A DNA stretch of 64,000 nt from Cycas panzhihuaensis. Taxonomy: Eukaryota > Cycadophyta. This document shows, one piece after another, positions 44,347 through 54,689 of this stretch. The notes below the pieces were generated by a model that searched no databases, was not told the origin of the DNA, and saw only the letters and a list, made by a program, of their open reading frames with translations. Where the stretch lies: the NCBI GenBank assembly GCA_023213395.1, contig CM041465.1, positions 107,391,741 through 107,455,740 on the forward strand, read 5' to 3'. Each line of letters begins with the position of its first letter. The stretch's first letter is position 1. Made by a program: the position numbers and the translations under genes.

Positions 44347-46896
44347 TCACGGGGTCCCGTCCCTGGCCTCATGTGATCCCTCTCCTGGGGACCACATCCC
44401 TGCGAGGCTCCTCCTAGGCCTTCGCGAGCTACCCGCCTCGCTCTCCTCGTCCTGAGGCCGTCTCAGAGTCATAGCCGTAGTATGTGTGTGTGTCTGGCTC
44501 CTGCTTGACCTCGAGACCATCTGCACCACCAGCTGGTCGTAGAGGACCTGGATGCGGTCCCTCTCACCTCGGAGTCCCTCCTCGATGGCTCTAAACTTCT
44601 CCTCCGATGCCTTAAGGCACTCCTCTAGGACTGCAAGGCTAGTGCTGCTCCCTGTATCTCCTCCTGGCCCGCTCTGTGCCTCTAAGGCCTGGATCCGTCC
44701 ACGCAGCTCATCTCGCTCGCCCCTGGTCACGTTGAGCTCTTGCTGCAGCTGCCCCCGGAATGCCATGTGCTCCTGGGTCTCTGCAGTCCAGATGTCTCTC
44801 TCTCTCACCAATGGGACGAATGCCTGCATGTAGGCTCTCACCGATTTGGGCGCATCCTCTGCCTGGATGAGCGGTTGCCCCTCTGTGTAGACCTGAGGGA
44901 ACAACTCCCTCACCATGGCCTCGACTAGCCGCTGGACCTCCGCTACACCTGTCAATGCAACATGTCATGTGTCAGTGTGTATCCGCGATGCGTACCATAA
45001 GACGAAATCAAAGTCTATCTAGATGTCAAATGACTAAGGAAACGGTTGGGTCTCACCTGTCGTGGCTGCCGGATCCTCTGCTCGGGCGACGTCTCCCTCT
45101 CCTAGCTCTCCGCCAGCTGCCGGTGCCTCATCCTCTGCCTCTGCCTCATCTCTGGCAGGGACTGGCTTGACCCTTGCCTCTCCGGATCTCCTCACGATCC
45201 GTAGCCTACGCCCCCTGGTCTTGGCTGTCCTGCTCATCTCGGCAGCCCCTGATGGGCCTGCCTCTCCTGTGGCAGCTCCGGATGGTCCTACTGCGTCCTC
45301 GGGTGACTGTGATGGACCTGCCTCTCCCACAGGTCATGATGGGCTAGCCCCATCTCCCCCGTCATCACTGTCATCGCCCCCATCGTCGTCGTCGTCGTCG
45401 CTGTCGTCGATGGGTGCTCTTGCTCCTCCTACTCTGTCATCACTCTCCCACCTCACCACTCTGTATGGGTCTGCTATGTAGTCTGTTAGAGTGAGGAGGT
45501 CGAGTGATGTCACGTCGACCGACCGACGGACATGGGCCTGGTCCTCTGTCCCCCGGAATCTCGTCTGCCACCTGTGGACCATCGGAGCCCACCTCGCTAT
45601 GGGGAATGGCCCCCCTGCTGGCGCCACTGCCGCAAAATGGTCGAAAAACCAGCACTGCAGCAACGTGCTGTATGAGAATCCTCCTCGTCCCGATCTCCTG
45701 ATAGTATCTAGTTGGGCGACGAGGTTCGCCGCAACTAGGGTAGCCCAATCCATCCTCTCGCCGGCCTCACACCGGCGTGCCGCATCCACCCATCCTCTTG
45801 GGATCTCCCTATAGTTCTGTTTCCGGGAGATCCGGAACAGAATGCATAGCAAGATAAGTTTCCTCACCCGAGGAATCCCTGACATGAGTACTGTCTGGAG
45901 GGGAGCTCCCCTCCGCTACTGTCCCGCCTCGTGAGGAACTGAGCCGCCTCCCTGTGTGTTGCCTCGGTGCTAGGTAGCGTCCTCAGTCTCACGGGTCTCC
46001 CTGTCGCTGGCACCCCTAGGATCCATCTAATATCCTCTGGGGCAATGGTGATATCTCCTATCTGAGGTAAGTGAAACACGTGCCTCCTATCCCAATGCGA
46101 CACTATGTCCACTAGGAGCCGCTGATCTAATGCGAACTGGGGGGTCTTCAAGGCCTTGTACAGGCCGCATCTCTTCAGGGTCGCCCTGTCCTCCTCTGTG
46201 GCCATCTCCAAGTAACTCAGGATGGGCATACCGACGTTCTCGCGATTATCCACCATGAATCGCCGCAATCAAAAGTCGGTCAAAGTTAGTCTCCTAGCGA
46301 TCATCTAGGCTCTGGCCTCTTGGTTATCTTTTCGGTTTTGAAATTTTGGCCCCTTTCTTATTTTTTCCGATTGTTATAGTCTGCCCAAATTTAGCATCGC
46401 TAAATTTGGAGCGGGTCCCACGGTGATCGTTCTTCTGCAGCGATCCCACGACCAAGATCGCGGTGCCACGATCTTGGCAGATCACGCAAGAACCCCTAAA
46501 AAGGGGGTTTTTGGCCCAGAAAATTAAAAATTTTTGTGGTGGACCCCCCGGTGGGGCCCACCGGGACTAGGGCTGCCTAATGCCTAGGTTCCTGCCTCTT
46601 TCTGGGTCCAATTCAGACTCCGAGATGTCTCTAACCACCCATAAGGGGCATAAAAAGCATTAAAATTTAATTAAAAAGCAATAAATTTCAAATTTTGAAA
46701 TGACAAAGGTTTCGTTAGATCCACTCACTGGATCTGGTATGACTGTCACCATAGCGTCTCTGGGATCGTGATGACTGTCTCCTCGCTCGAATCCGACGGT
46801 CGAATCATCCTTTGCGTGCCTCTGAAATTGGGTAGCGCTCCGCGTCGTGAGGGAAAGGCTCTGGTTTCGTACGAGAGCCGCTGAAAATGAATCCAA
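44347..46896 (-). pseudogene. Antisense spliced PMD gene of Tat copy C
   Basis: Exon 1 (to 46729) ends at GTGAGT. Intron 1 runs from 46728 to about 46270, but its acceptor AG is lost relative to copy A. Exon 2 (about 46268-45057) carries the PMD: VFHLPQIGDITIAPEDIRWI, LGVPATG, PRVRKLILLCILFRISRK and FSYSTLLQCWFFDHFAA, then an Asp-rich linker and a Pro/Ala/Glu stretch. Intron 2 is 45056-44949 (108 nt, GTGAGA...TTGACAG, phase 1). Exon 3 (44948-44347) encodes EVQRLVEAMVRELFPQVY, a Glu/Arg/Gln-rich coiled-coil-like tail and TGA. One frameshift lies near 45880 and one stop near 45334. The start codon is unclear (TTG at 46896 where A has ATG). Confidence 0.78.
46385..46477. repeat. Pair of perfect hairpins in antisense intron 1 (copy C)
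   Basis: First hairpin: CCAAATTTAGC-ATC-GCTAAATTTGG (46385-46409). Second: CCAAGATCG-CGGTGCCA-CGATCTTGG (46452-46477). A run AACCCCTAAAAAGGGGGTTT follows at about 46490. Copy A has GCTAAACTTAGC...GCTAAGTTTAGC at 11278-11307 in the same place. Confidence 0.8.
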
Positions 46897-46912
46897 TTTT
46901 CATTGGTTTTCC

Positions 46913-46919
46913 TTATATA
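46913..46919 (-). promoter_or_regulatory. TATA box of the antisense gene (copy C)
   Basis: On the - strand TTTATATAAGG, matched by CTATATAAGG at 11807-11813 in copy A at the same distance from exon 1. A start site 25-35 bp downstream would fall within exon 1, near 46885. Inferred from form and conservation. Confidence 0.55.
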
Positions 46920-47443
46920 AAGTGGGCCCAATGGCACTTCTTCCGTTTTTGGCTCCGTGACAGTCGTTGGGACCGTCCCATCGCGCTGATAACCTTTGCC
47001 TTCTGGCCCTGTCGCCCATTATGCTCCATGGACGCCCTTCCTGCCCTCTCCTGTGAGGGCATTTATGGCGCCTCATTTTCGCACTTTTGGCAGGGCCCTT
47101 TTTCATCGTTTTACGCGCTACTCCCGTGCATGCCCGAGTTTATACTCATTTGGCTCGTTTCGCTGCCCTGGACTCATTTTTGCAACCCTTTTTCACCCCT
47201 GGGGCCCCCAAAGGAAATGTTCCCCCGTCTGGGGGCATGTCTTGCTTCCCAAAGCAACCTTTGGGACTCTAGGGTGCCTTTTCTCCGCCCACCTCGCCAA
47301 GGCCCACGATTGCTCGCTCTCGTTTTCAGGTAACCTCATTTCTAGGTCCTCCTACCCTTCTCGGCCCGCTTCGCGCTTGCTATTCGAGTCTTTATTTTTG
47401 CTTGCATCGCTATTTGTTTACTGCCAGAGCCTAGTATCCAGCC

Positions 47444-47866
47444 ATGTCTCTCCTCGTTTTCACCGATGGTGGAAGTCGTGGCAACCCCGGACCTTCCGCC
47501 GCTGCGTGGATTCTTCGCAGTCCCTCCAGACACGATTACTTGCGTTCCGGAGTCTTTCTTCCCGAGGCTACCAATAACGAAGCTGAGTACACGGCCGTTA
47601 TTGAAGCCCATATGGATGCTCTCCGTTTCCATCGCAGTTCCACTGTGTTGTTTTACAATTCTCAGGTTGTGATGTCCCATCTCACCCAGGTTTACCAGGT
47701 GCGATGCCCTCATCTGAGAACCCTCGCGTCTGCCACCAGGTCTCTTCTGGCTTGTTTCTCTTCAGTAGATATTCAGCATATCCTAAGGCACCTCAACGCT
47801 GAGGCCGACAGCCTCGTCCGCCTCATCCTTGAGCGTCACCTCCCTCTTCTAGATGACCGCCCCTAA
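47444..47866 (+). CDS. Archaeal-type RNase H (aRNH), Tat copy C
   Basis: Open frame of 140 codons, MSLLVFTDGGSRGNPGPSAA at the N-terminus. The first catalytic Asp (FTDGG) and the Glu (NNEAEY) are present. The position of the second Asp reads YNSQ, that is Asn instead of Asp, so activity is doubtful although the frame is open. The C-terminal block RHLNAEADSLVRLI carries the His and last Asp. It would degrade RNA in RNA-DNA hybrids. Upstream, TTTACTGCCAG (AG at 47426-47427) is a possible 3' splice site shared in form with copy A. It lies 3.8 kb from integrase, so expression needs splicing or its own promoter. Confidence 0.85.
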   Translation: MSLLVFTDGGSRGNPGPSAAAWILRSPSRHDYLRSGVFLPEATNNEAEYTAVIEAHMDALRFHRSSTVLFYNSQVVMSHLTQVYQVRCPHLRTLASATRSLLACFSSVDIQHILRHLNAEADSLVRLILERHLPLLDDRP

Positions 47867-48220
47867 GACTTGTCTGGCCAGCTCGTGCCCAAGTCTCTGG
47901 TTGCCATTAGTTGGATTGGTTGCTTTATTTGTTAGATGCCCTCCTACTTCGCGTTGCACTTCGACAACGGGGGGCATCCCCTTTCTTCTTGCTTGTTTCA
48001 GTTTCAGGTCGATGTTCGGACAACACGTAGGCAACCCCTACGTTGTCCACATCCCCATCTCCCTTGTCCACGCGTTTCGCTATGACACCTGCCTACGCCC
48101 TTGGTCTACGTACCGCTCTTTATTGTTTTATATATATATGCATGTGCTACTCATATCTTCGATTGACAGCATTCGCCATCACATTACGCTTACGGCGGTG
48201 AGGCTCACGCCAAGGGGTAG
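47867..48220 (+). other. 3' untranslated region and polypurine tract of Tat copy C
   Basis: From the aRNH stop to the 3' LTR. It ends in CCAAGGGGTAG directly before TGTTTCC, the primer for plus-strand synthesis. No other feature seen. Confidence 0.65.
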
Positions 48221-50790
48221 TGTTTCCCAGCTATTGGGAATGGACTCGAGACGCATCGACACAGGTTTGTTCAGGTATATGTTCTTACTTTTCCTACCTA
48301 TGTTAATTAAGGTAATTTAGAGTAGTTTGATTGACATATGCCTGCCTACATGCATTTGTTTGTCTGCCTACTCATAATGCATGTGCCTAATGGCACGCCT
48401 TCAGCCTATGATGACTCATAGCGGGGGCATTCCTCAGTGAATGCGACACCCAGTATGGCGTACAACCACTCACGATGTCTCCACAGTTTCCCGGGATTAT
48501 TTCTACCAGCTTGTTTGTTCTTGTTACAACATGCCGCTTATGTTGCACTCCTTCCTAATTCCGGTCTAACCCTTAGTTAGGGCTCTTTGCATCGTTCTAG
48601 GTACTTGCCCACTGCCTGGGCCTTCCCCCAACTGATGTAATTCATGTTTAGTCTTTGTTCTTACCTCAAAATCGGATTTTGCTGTCAGTTTTTTCTCTTT
48701 TTTAGTTTCGGTCGTCATCGGTAAACTAAGCGATGCAGTAATTTGCGCCGATACCACGTAGTTTGCCACGGTACGACTGTTCGAAATTTAAAAAAGAGAA
48801 CCACGCGGCCAGATTTTTTCATTTTCGAATCGCGTGGCTCCGTACGATTGGAGGCGCCCCAACGTCCCCAACGTTCACTTACTGTGAACAAGAGATAAAA
48901 GGATTTTTTTTATTCATTTGCATCATTCTTGAGCTCATTTTCCAAGACTTCTAAGGAAAAACTCTCCACAAAAGATAAGAGAAGACACAGAAATCAAAGA
49001 AGTTCAGGTACAGCAATTGAGGAGGAAGGACAAGGCTGCCACCAGTGGATTTTGCAGGGCCATTGCTGCCCCTTACTACTCTCCACAACCAGCCCTCTTC
49101 CTCTTGCAGCTGCACAAAGATTCAAGGGACTTCTTCAACCAAGAAGTTGCCCCAAAGACTCACTTTACATCTCCAACTTCACAAAGAGTTTCTTCCATCT
49201 ACTTTGCAGCAGGGAACACTCATGATCAGCCTTCATTTGACTTCCATTGCTGCTATCCCTAGTGGTAGGAGGCATGCATGACCTCTCTACACAAGGTACC
49301 CCCTAGCTTTACTTGCTTTTTTTGTATTTTCTTGTATTTCTTCTTCCTTTTACTTGTATTTCCTTTACTTTTTTGCTTGCAAACCCCTTGCACATACTTG
49401 CATGTTTCTTATATTTATTGTCAAGCATTCCACCTCTTCTTTCCCTTTGCTTTTACTCCTTGAATGAAAGTAGCTACCATTGGCCTTTAGTGCTACCTTG
49501 ACCCGAATCCATTTTCCCGATTTTCTCTTTGGATTTCCCCATTTTCTCCAAGTCTTCTTCCATTCTTTCCTCCGTCAGCTAGAGTAAGGGAGCATACACG
49601 AGGATTTGAGGGAGATAGACGGGGTTCCGTCCCCCATTGCCGTCCTTCTCCCCAAGGGTTCCGTCCCTTGTCCTCTTCCCCTTACCATACACGCTGTCCT
49701 AAGGAGGGTCGAAGGAGTTTGGGAGATTGTGTCGTGGTGTCGCAGCCGGTTTGAGACAACCCGCATCCACCTTTGTTACCACCCGGCATTCCTTTCCCGG
49801 GCCCCTTTGGAGACCTCTCGTGGGTGAGTTAGCCATCCCGAGGCTATACTTAGTTCTACTTTGTGTGTTTGTGGCGTTTGGTAGTGTAGAAGTACCTCAT
49901 ATTCTCTCGTTTCCGTTTTGCTACATTTTAACATATAGCTTAGTTTGTTTTGCTAAGTTGATTTCAGTTTGCAGTACATATACATAGATCTCCTTGTATA
50001 TTTTGTAGCCTCTCCCTCGAGAGGAAGGTGCTCTTTGTGTTCTCTTACAGGATCGCATCGGTAGAGGTAGCGCGTGGAGCAAACCCATTGCCGGTTAGCT
50101 CACTCACGGTATTTTCTCTCCTTTAGTTTTGCGTTTCCTTTTCGTCCTTTCATTTCATTTGATTTCGCATGCTCACGGGGAGGTAAGTGAACCCCCTTAT
50201 CACCGTCAATCGACGTCGCGTGCATGGAGAAAGGAGAAGGTGGGAGCGAAAACAACGCGAGATTAACCGTACTTTGACCTCAACCGCCGGATCCAGGTAT
50301 TCTTCGCATTTCTTTCGTATTTCCTTTTTACGCAACTTTTTGTCTTTTTACGTTTATCGTAATAGATAAGCAAAGATAAGGGAACATAAAGAAAAAGGGA
50401 AATAATCTTTTATTTTATATTTACTTTCTCGCACTGTTTCTTTACTTTACATAGCATAAGAGTAGAAGGCCCGTTTATGTTATATCCCTCAACTACACCT
50501 TGTTTCATATCGATTGCACGTTAGATTTGTTGCCCCCCTCGTTGCCTTCTCATTACCTTGGGAAGCCGCAACACGTGAGGTTTCCCTTTTCTTCCCGGCC
50601 ATCCGAAGGGTAGGAAGGCCTCGTTTTTGCACGGCTACCTGGAAGCAACCAGGCACCTTGCAACCCTCGAACCTGCGCTCCGGCGCATGGACGTCCTGCG
50701 AGGTGAGATCCTCACTGCCTAGCCTAGTCAGTGTGGTGTTTTGTATCCCTTTGCTAGACATAGGGTCACCGCCCCGCAGGGAGCGTTTCA
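48221..50790 (+). repeat. 3' LTR of Tat copy C
   Basis: 2570 bp, TGTTTCCCAGC to GCGTTTCA, matching 34243-36808 with a few percent differences. It is followed by GCTGC, the right copy of the degenerate target duplication. Confidence 0.93.
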
Positions 50791-51100
50791 GCTGCCAAAG
50801 TGGGAATACTCAGAGTGGTGTTCCATCCATCTGGTGCATTTGTTATTTCTGTTATACATTTCATTTGGATGCACATACTGCATGAAGGAGTATCAGGGTC
50901 TGACGATGAGGTCCCCATTCTTATACCCGACCTTCCTTGGCCCGTCAGGTTTACCAGGTCTCAATTGTCTCCACTTGCTCATGTTTACAGGAGATCAAAA
51001 CCCTTCTCCAAATTTAGGTTCTTGGGGAGAGCAGTCTGGTCTATGGGTCCTTTACGTCCTCCAACTATGTTCAAGGAGGAAAAGAGAATGGTTATGACAG
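50791..51100 (+). pseudogene. UDP-glycosyltransferase fragment (UGT89-like), part 2, inside copia-1
   Basis: Continues the frame broken at 34242: AAKVGILRVVFHPSGAFVIS, then DDEVPILIPDLPWPVRF, TRSQLSPLAHVYRR, and after a frame change NLGSWG and VWSMGPLRPP. Order and spacing match the middle of the N-terminal UGT domain (SPSGA, PELPxxP, LSPxxR, ASWG, WAVGPLLPP in the family), but about 30-40 residues between the ASWG-like and GPLLPP-like blocks are missing. The donor-binding PSPG C-terminal half is absent. Confidence 0.78.
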
Positions 51101-51243
51101 ATAGAAGAAAACCTCTGTTCGTCCGTCACCTCAAAGAGAACACATAGGTATGGTTTCAAAACCCTAAAATAAATTTGATCATTTTTTTTTTTTTTTTTTT
51201 TTTTAATAGTTAATTCGGGTTCGCATCGCCCCACTCAACCTCT

Positions 51244-51290
<47 letters not shown>

Positions 51291-52009
51291 TGTTAAATCA
51301 AACTTAGTTAACCTTAGGGTAATTATGTAATTAATTAAAACACACTTTGCTAAAGTGTCTTCTCCCCCTATTTATTATTAATACTAATACATCCCCTTCC
51401 TTAATCACTTAATTTTTATGATTTAAATAATAATACATTATAATAAATCAATTCTATATTCAATTATTTATGTCTTTAATTTATTTCATTTAATCATAAC
51501 TTTATTTAAGTTTCCTTTAAAAGATAATTAAAGGGTAAATATCACTGTAAAAAATTAGTTTAAATTACCTTCTTCACCACTCTTGATAAAATCATCAATC
51601 ATATAATTGATTATAAGGTGTTTTTCAGAGAATTTTCAGTCACCTAATCAACATTTCAACTCTTTTGCTTGTAATTGAAAAAGTTATTTATTCTTCAACG
51701 TATTTCTTTAACAACAAGGAGGACTATTAATGTGTTTTTTTCTCAAAAAAAGGGGAACATTTAATTCCTTCTCTCTAGGGGAAGGGTGTCTAAACAAACT
51801 AAATAAATAATGATGATTTTCAATTTCTTTCATTATTATGTCAATATTTTTTTTAATATTTCCGTTGATTATTAACGAAAAATTAAAGGATACCTTTAAT
51901 GTTCAATGGTTATCAACGAGTTTTGTGACTTATTAGTTCACCTACAGTCAAACTTGTCAAACCTCTTTCAAGAGGATCTCTAAACTTGTCCAAACCTCTT
52001 GTATCTATA
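51101..52009 (+). other. Rest of copia-1 leader: AT-rich, no gene recognised
   Basis: Holds a poly-T run (about 51183-51205), an (AT)n microsatellite (about 51247-51289) and AT-rich DNA without a sustained frame. The first 50 bases (to TAG at 51147) extend the UGT frame into sequence I do not recognise. It may be further captured DNA or the original leader. Confidence 0.5.
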
Positions 52010-52970
52010 ATGGCACTCATGCCATGTTTAATCCCCTGTATACTAATTCTAGCTTTAAACGACTCAAATTATGCTAACTAGAATAATTGAATATCCCATC
52101 AGCTTAAATAATAAAAGATATGGTAATATGTTACAGGTGAATTTACAAAACCAAAAGATGAAAAATTAGAAAGTTATATGGTTTATTTAATGAACTGTGA
52201 TGCAGCCCTAGGCACCATCCTATCGACTCTTTCACCAAATATTACTCAACAATTTTCTGATACAGATGATCTTGAAACTGTTTAGAAAATGCTTAATGAG
52301 AAATATGATAAGGTCTACATACAACAATTAGTTGTCCTAGAACAACAATTATATGACCTCAAGTATAATGACTTTTCTAAAGTCGAAGATTTCTTATCCA
52401 AAATTCAACTTATCAACAAAGAACTAGGGAATTATATTAAATCTGCAGTAAAAGTAGGTGATAAAGAAGAAAATATCACAAATGCCAAAGACAACGATAC
52501 ACTCGTTCGATTAGCAATAAACAAACTTCTGAAGCATTTTAATCTCTTTAAGACTGTTAGACAACAAGCTAGTAATCCACCAATAACCTTCAATCAATTG
52601 ACAAATCAACTAATAGAACACCAAATAATATTAATTCAAACCAGAAATTAAAGGATTCTTCTCAGGCTTTCTTTTCAAAATCAAAACCTTAACATAAAAC
52701 TAAATATCAAAATAACTACAATAAGTCCTAAGTTTCAGAAACCTCACAGAGGTCCACCATCTACTTCTCAAAATAATATTAAGTATTCTAGACCACCAAG
52801 ATACTGGAATACCTCTAAATAGTTCGTTCCAAATCAAAACACTGTAAATCCTTCACATAACATCAGTTGTGCTTATTGCCACAAAAAAGGCCACATCATT
52901 AATGTCTGTAGAAATAGAATAGCTTCAGAAGCTTGGAAAGCTTTTAAGGGGATTCAATCCCGACCCTAAT
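52010..52970 (+). pseudogene. copia-1 gag (broken)
   Basis: Particle protein of a copia element. NDSNYAN near 52075 and VTGEFTKPKDEKLESYMVYL near 52130 mark the UBN2/gag core, followed by the ORF from 52289 (YDLKYNDFSKVEDFL, KLLKHFNLFKTVRQQ). A zinc knuckle CAYCHKKGHIINVC is at about 52868-52909. The first-listed start ATG at 52010 is a guess. A TAG at about 52286 and more stops interrupt the frame. Confidence 0.82.
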
Positions 52971-54500
52971 CACATAATTATTCTTTAACTGCTTCTTACT
53001 CTGCCTTCGTTGCTCTATCTAGTATATCACTGCAATGGATTCTTGACTCCGGTGCCTCCCATCACATGACAGGACACTAGGAGAATTTAGCCACTTATCA
53101 ATCTGATACTAACTCTAAAGAAGAAATTTCTTTTGGGAGTGGATCTCAACTCAAAGTGAAAGGATCAAGTGATGTCACTCCAAAAGATGGTTCAATCAGG
53201 GACGTGTTTTATATGCCGGGTTTGTCACCAAATCTTCTTTCTGTTTATCAAATTTGCGAGAAAGATCTTGTTGTTGAATTCTAGAAAGATAAATTTATTA
53301 TCAAAGAACCATTAAACAAATTCAAATTTATTGCCTCTAGACCTGTTGATCATAAAACAGGTCTCTGTAGCTTAACTAGTTTACAAAATACTAAAACAAA
53401 GTCCTTTAGTGCCTTTATAGCCAAATCTGACCTAATCAGTAAATTATGGCATGCATGGTTTGGCCATATTAGCTATGGCAAACTTCACTATCTAAAAAGA
53501 CATGATATGGTTCATGGTCTTTCACCCCTAGATACTGTCTATGGTATCTGCGAAGCCTACGTAATAGGTAAGCAACACATGGATCCCTTTCCACATCAGA
53601 CTCAATTTATAGCAAAAGTTTCACTTGAATTTGTTCACTCTAATATATGTGGACCATTCCATGTAACTTCATACTCTGGCAGTCATTATTTCATCACCTT
53701 ATTAATGATTTTTCAAGAAAATGTTGGGTGTAGATACTCAAGACCCGTAATCAAGTGTTTGATATCTTCATTGAATTCAAAACACTTATCGAAAATCAAT
53801 TAAACTCAAAAATTAAAATTTTCAGATCTAACAATGCTAAAGAATACCTAAGTGGCAAGTTTACTTCCTTATATAAAAAACATAGAATTCAATTTTAATA
53901 TTATATTGCTTACACTCCACAACAAAATAGTGTTGTTGAATGCAAAAACTGTATTATAATCGAAATGACTCGATGCATGCTACATGTAAAGAATCTTGAT
54001 CTAAAGTCATGGGCAGAAGCTATTATTTGCTCTAACTATCTCCTAAATCATCTACCTAGTAAGACCTTAAAGAATATTACGCTAGAATAAAAATGGTCTG
54101 GTCGTAAACCTTTAGTTAAACATCTTAGAATATTTGGAAGTATTGCACAGGGATACGTTCCTAAAGAAAAATGTAAGAAACTAGATCCTAAAAGTCAAAA
54201 ATAGATCTTTGTTAGATACAACCTAAAAAGTAAAGTATATAGACTTCTAGATCCAATCACACATAAGATCTCGATCTTATGTGATGTAATATTTGATGAA
54301 GAAGGATCTACATCAAATTCTACTTACGTAGAACTCCTAATTGAGAATTTGTTAACTAACACTTATTTAGTTGACCCCTCAGGAAAATAAGTTGACCCTG
54401 AAGAGATAGAATCCTTATTGACACAAATCCAAAACTGGACTTTATCTAAACCAATCATAATAGATCCTTCCTCTCAATATAGCTCTTTAGATCAACTTAT
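52971..54500 (+). pseudogene. copia-1 protease, gag-pre-integrase and integrase (broken)
   Basis: The protease motif WILDSGASHHMTG has Asp at 53045-53047. The gag-pre-integrase domain includes LWHAWFGHISYGKLHYLKRH near 53445. The integrase first Asp is replaced in HSNICGPF, and the middle part is out of frame (EYLSG and QNSVVE-like text near 53850-53945). The C-terminal linker follows with stops. The copia order (PR-INT-RT) is clear. Confidence 0.83.
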
Positions 54501-54689
54501 GACTAAAGAAACTGTGACAAACAAATAACCTATATGGGCAAAGAAAACTCTTTCTGATGTTGGATCCGATGTAGGTAATCCTTCAGATACCAAAAGAACA
54601 CATTCTTAAAAATTATAAACTAATTATGCATTAATGGTTAAAATAATAGCTAGTGATGATCCTAGAATATTTAAATAAGTAAGTAACAA

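Larger units (their letters stand above)
34243..50790 (+). mobile_element. Ty3/gypsy Tat-lineage retrotransposon, copy C (complete LTRs)
   Basis: 16.5-kb element with LTRs of about 2.57 kb at both ends, TG...CA edges, PBS, PPT, gag-pol, antisense PMD gene and aRNH. The LTRs differ by a few percent in stretches compared by eye, the least of the Tat copies here. Flanks are GATGT (34238-34242) and GCTGC (50791-50795), a diverged 5-bp target duplication. Coding regions have several stops and frameshifts. It is inserted in the UGT fragment of copia-1. Confidence 0.93.

Noticed and set aside
44347-46268. A DNA-transposon transposase inserted in Tat C
   Set aside because: The same antisense gene is at the same place in A and B and no terminal repeats or target duplications flank it, so it is part of the element.
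47444-47866. A host RNase H gene
   Set aside because: It lies inside Tat C, has a counterpart in Tat A and matches the element's second RNase H.
51247-51289. AT dinucleotide run as a regulatory element
   Set aside because: It is a simple microsatellite with no other supporting signal.
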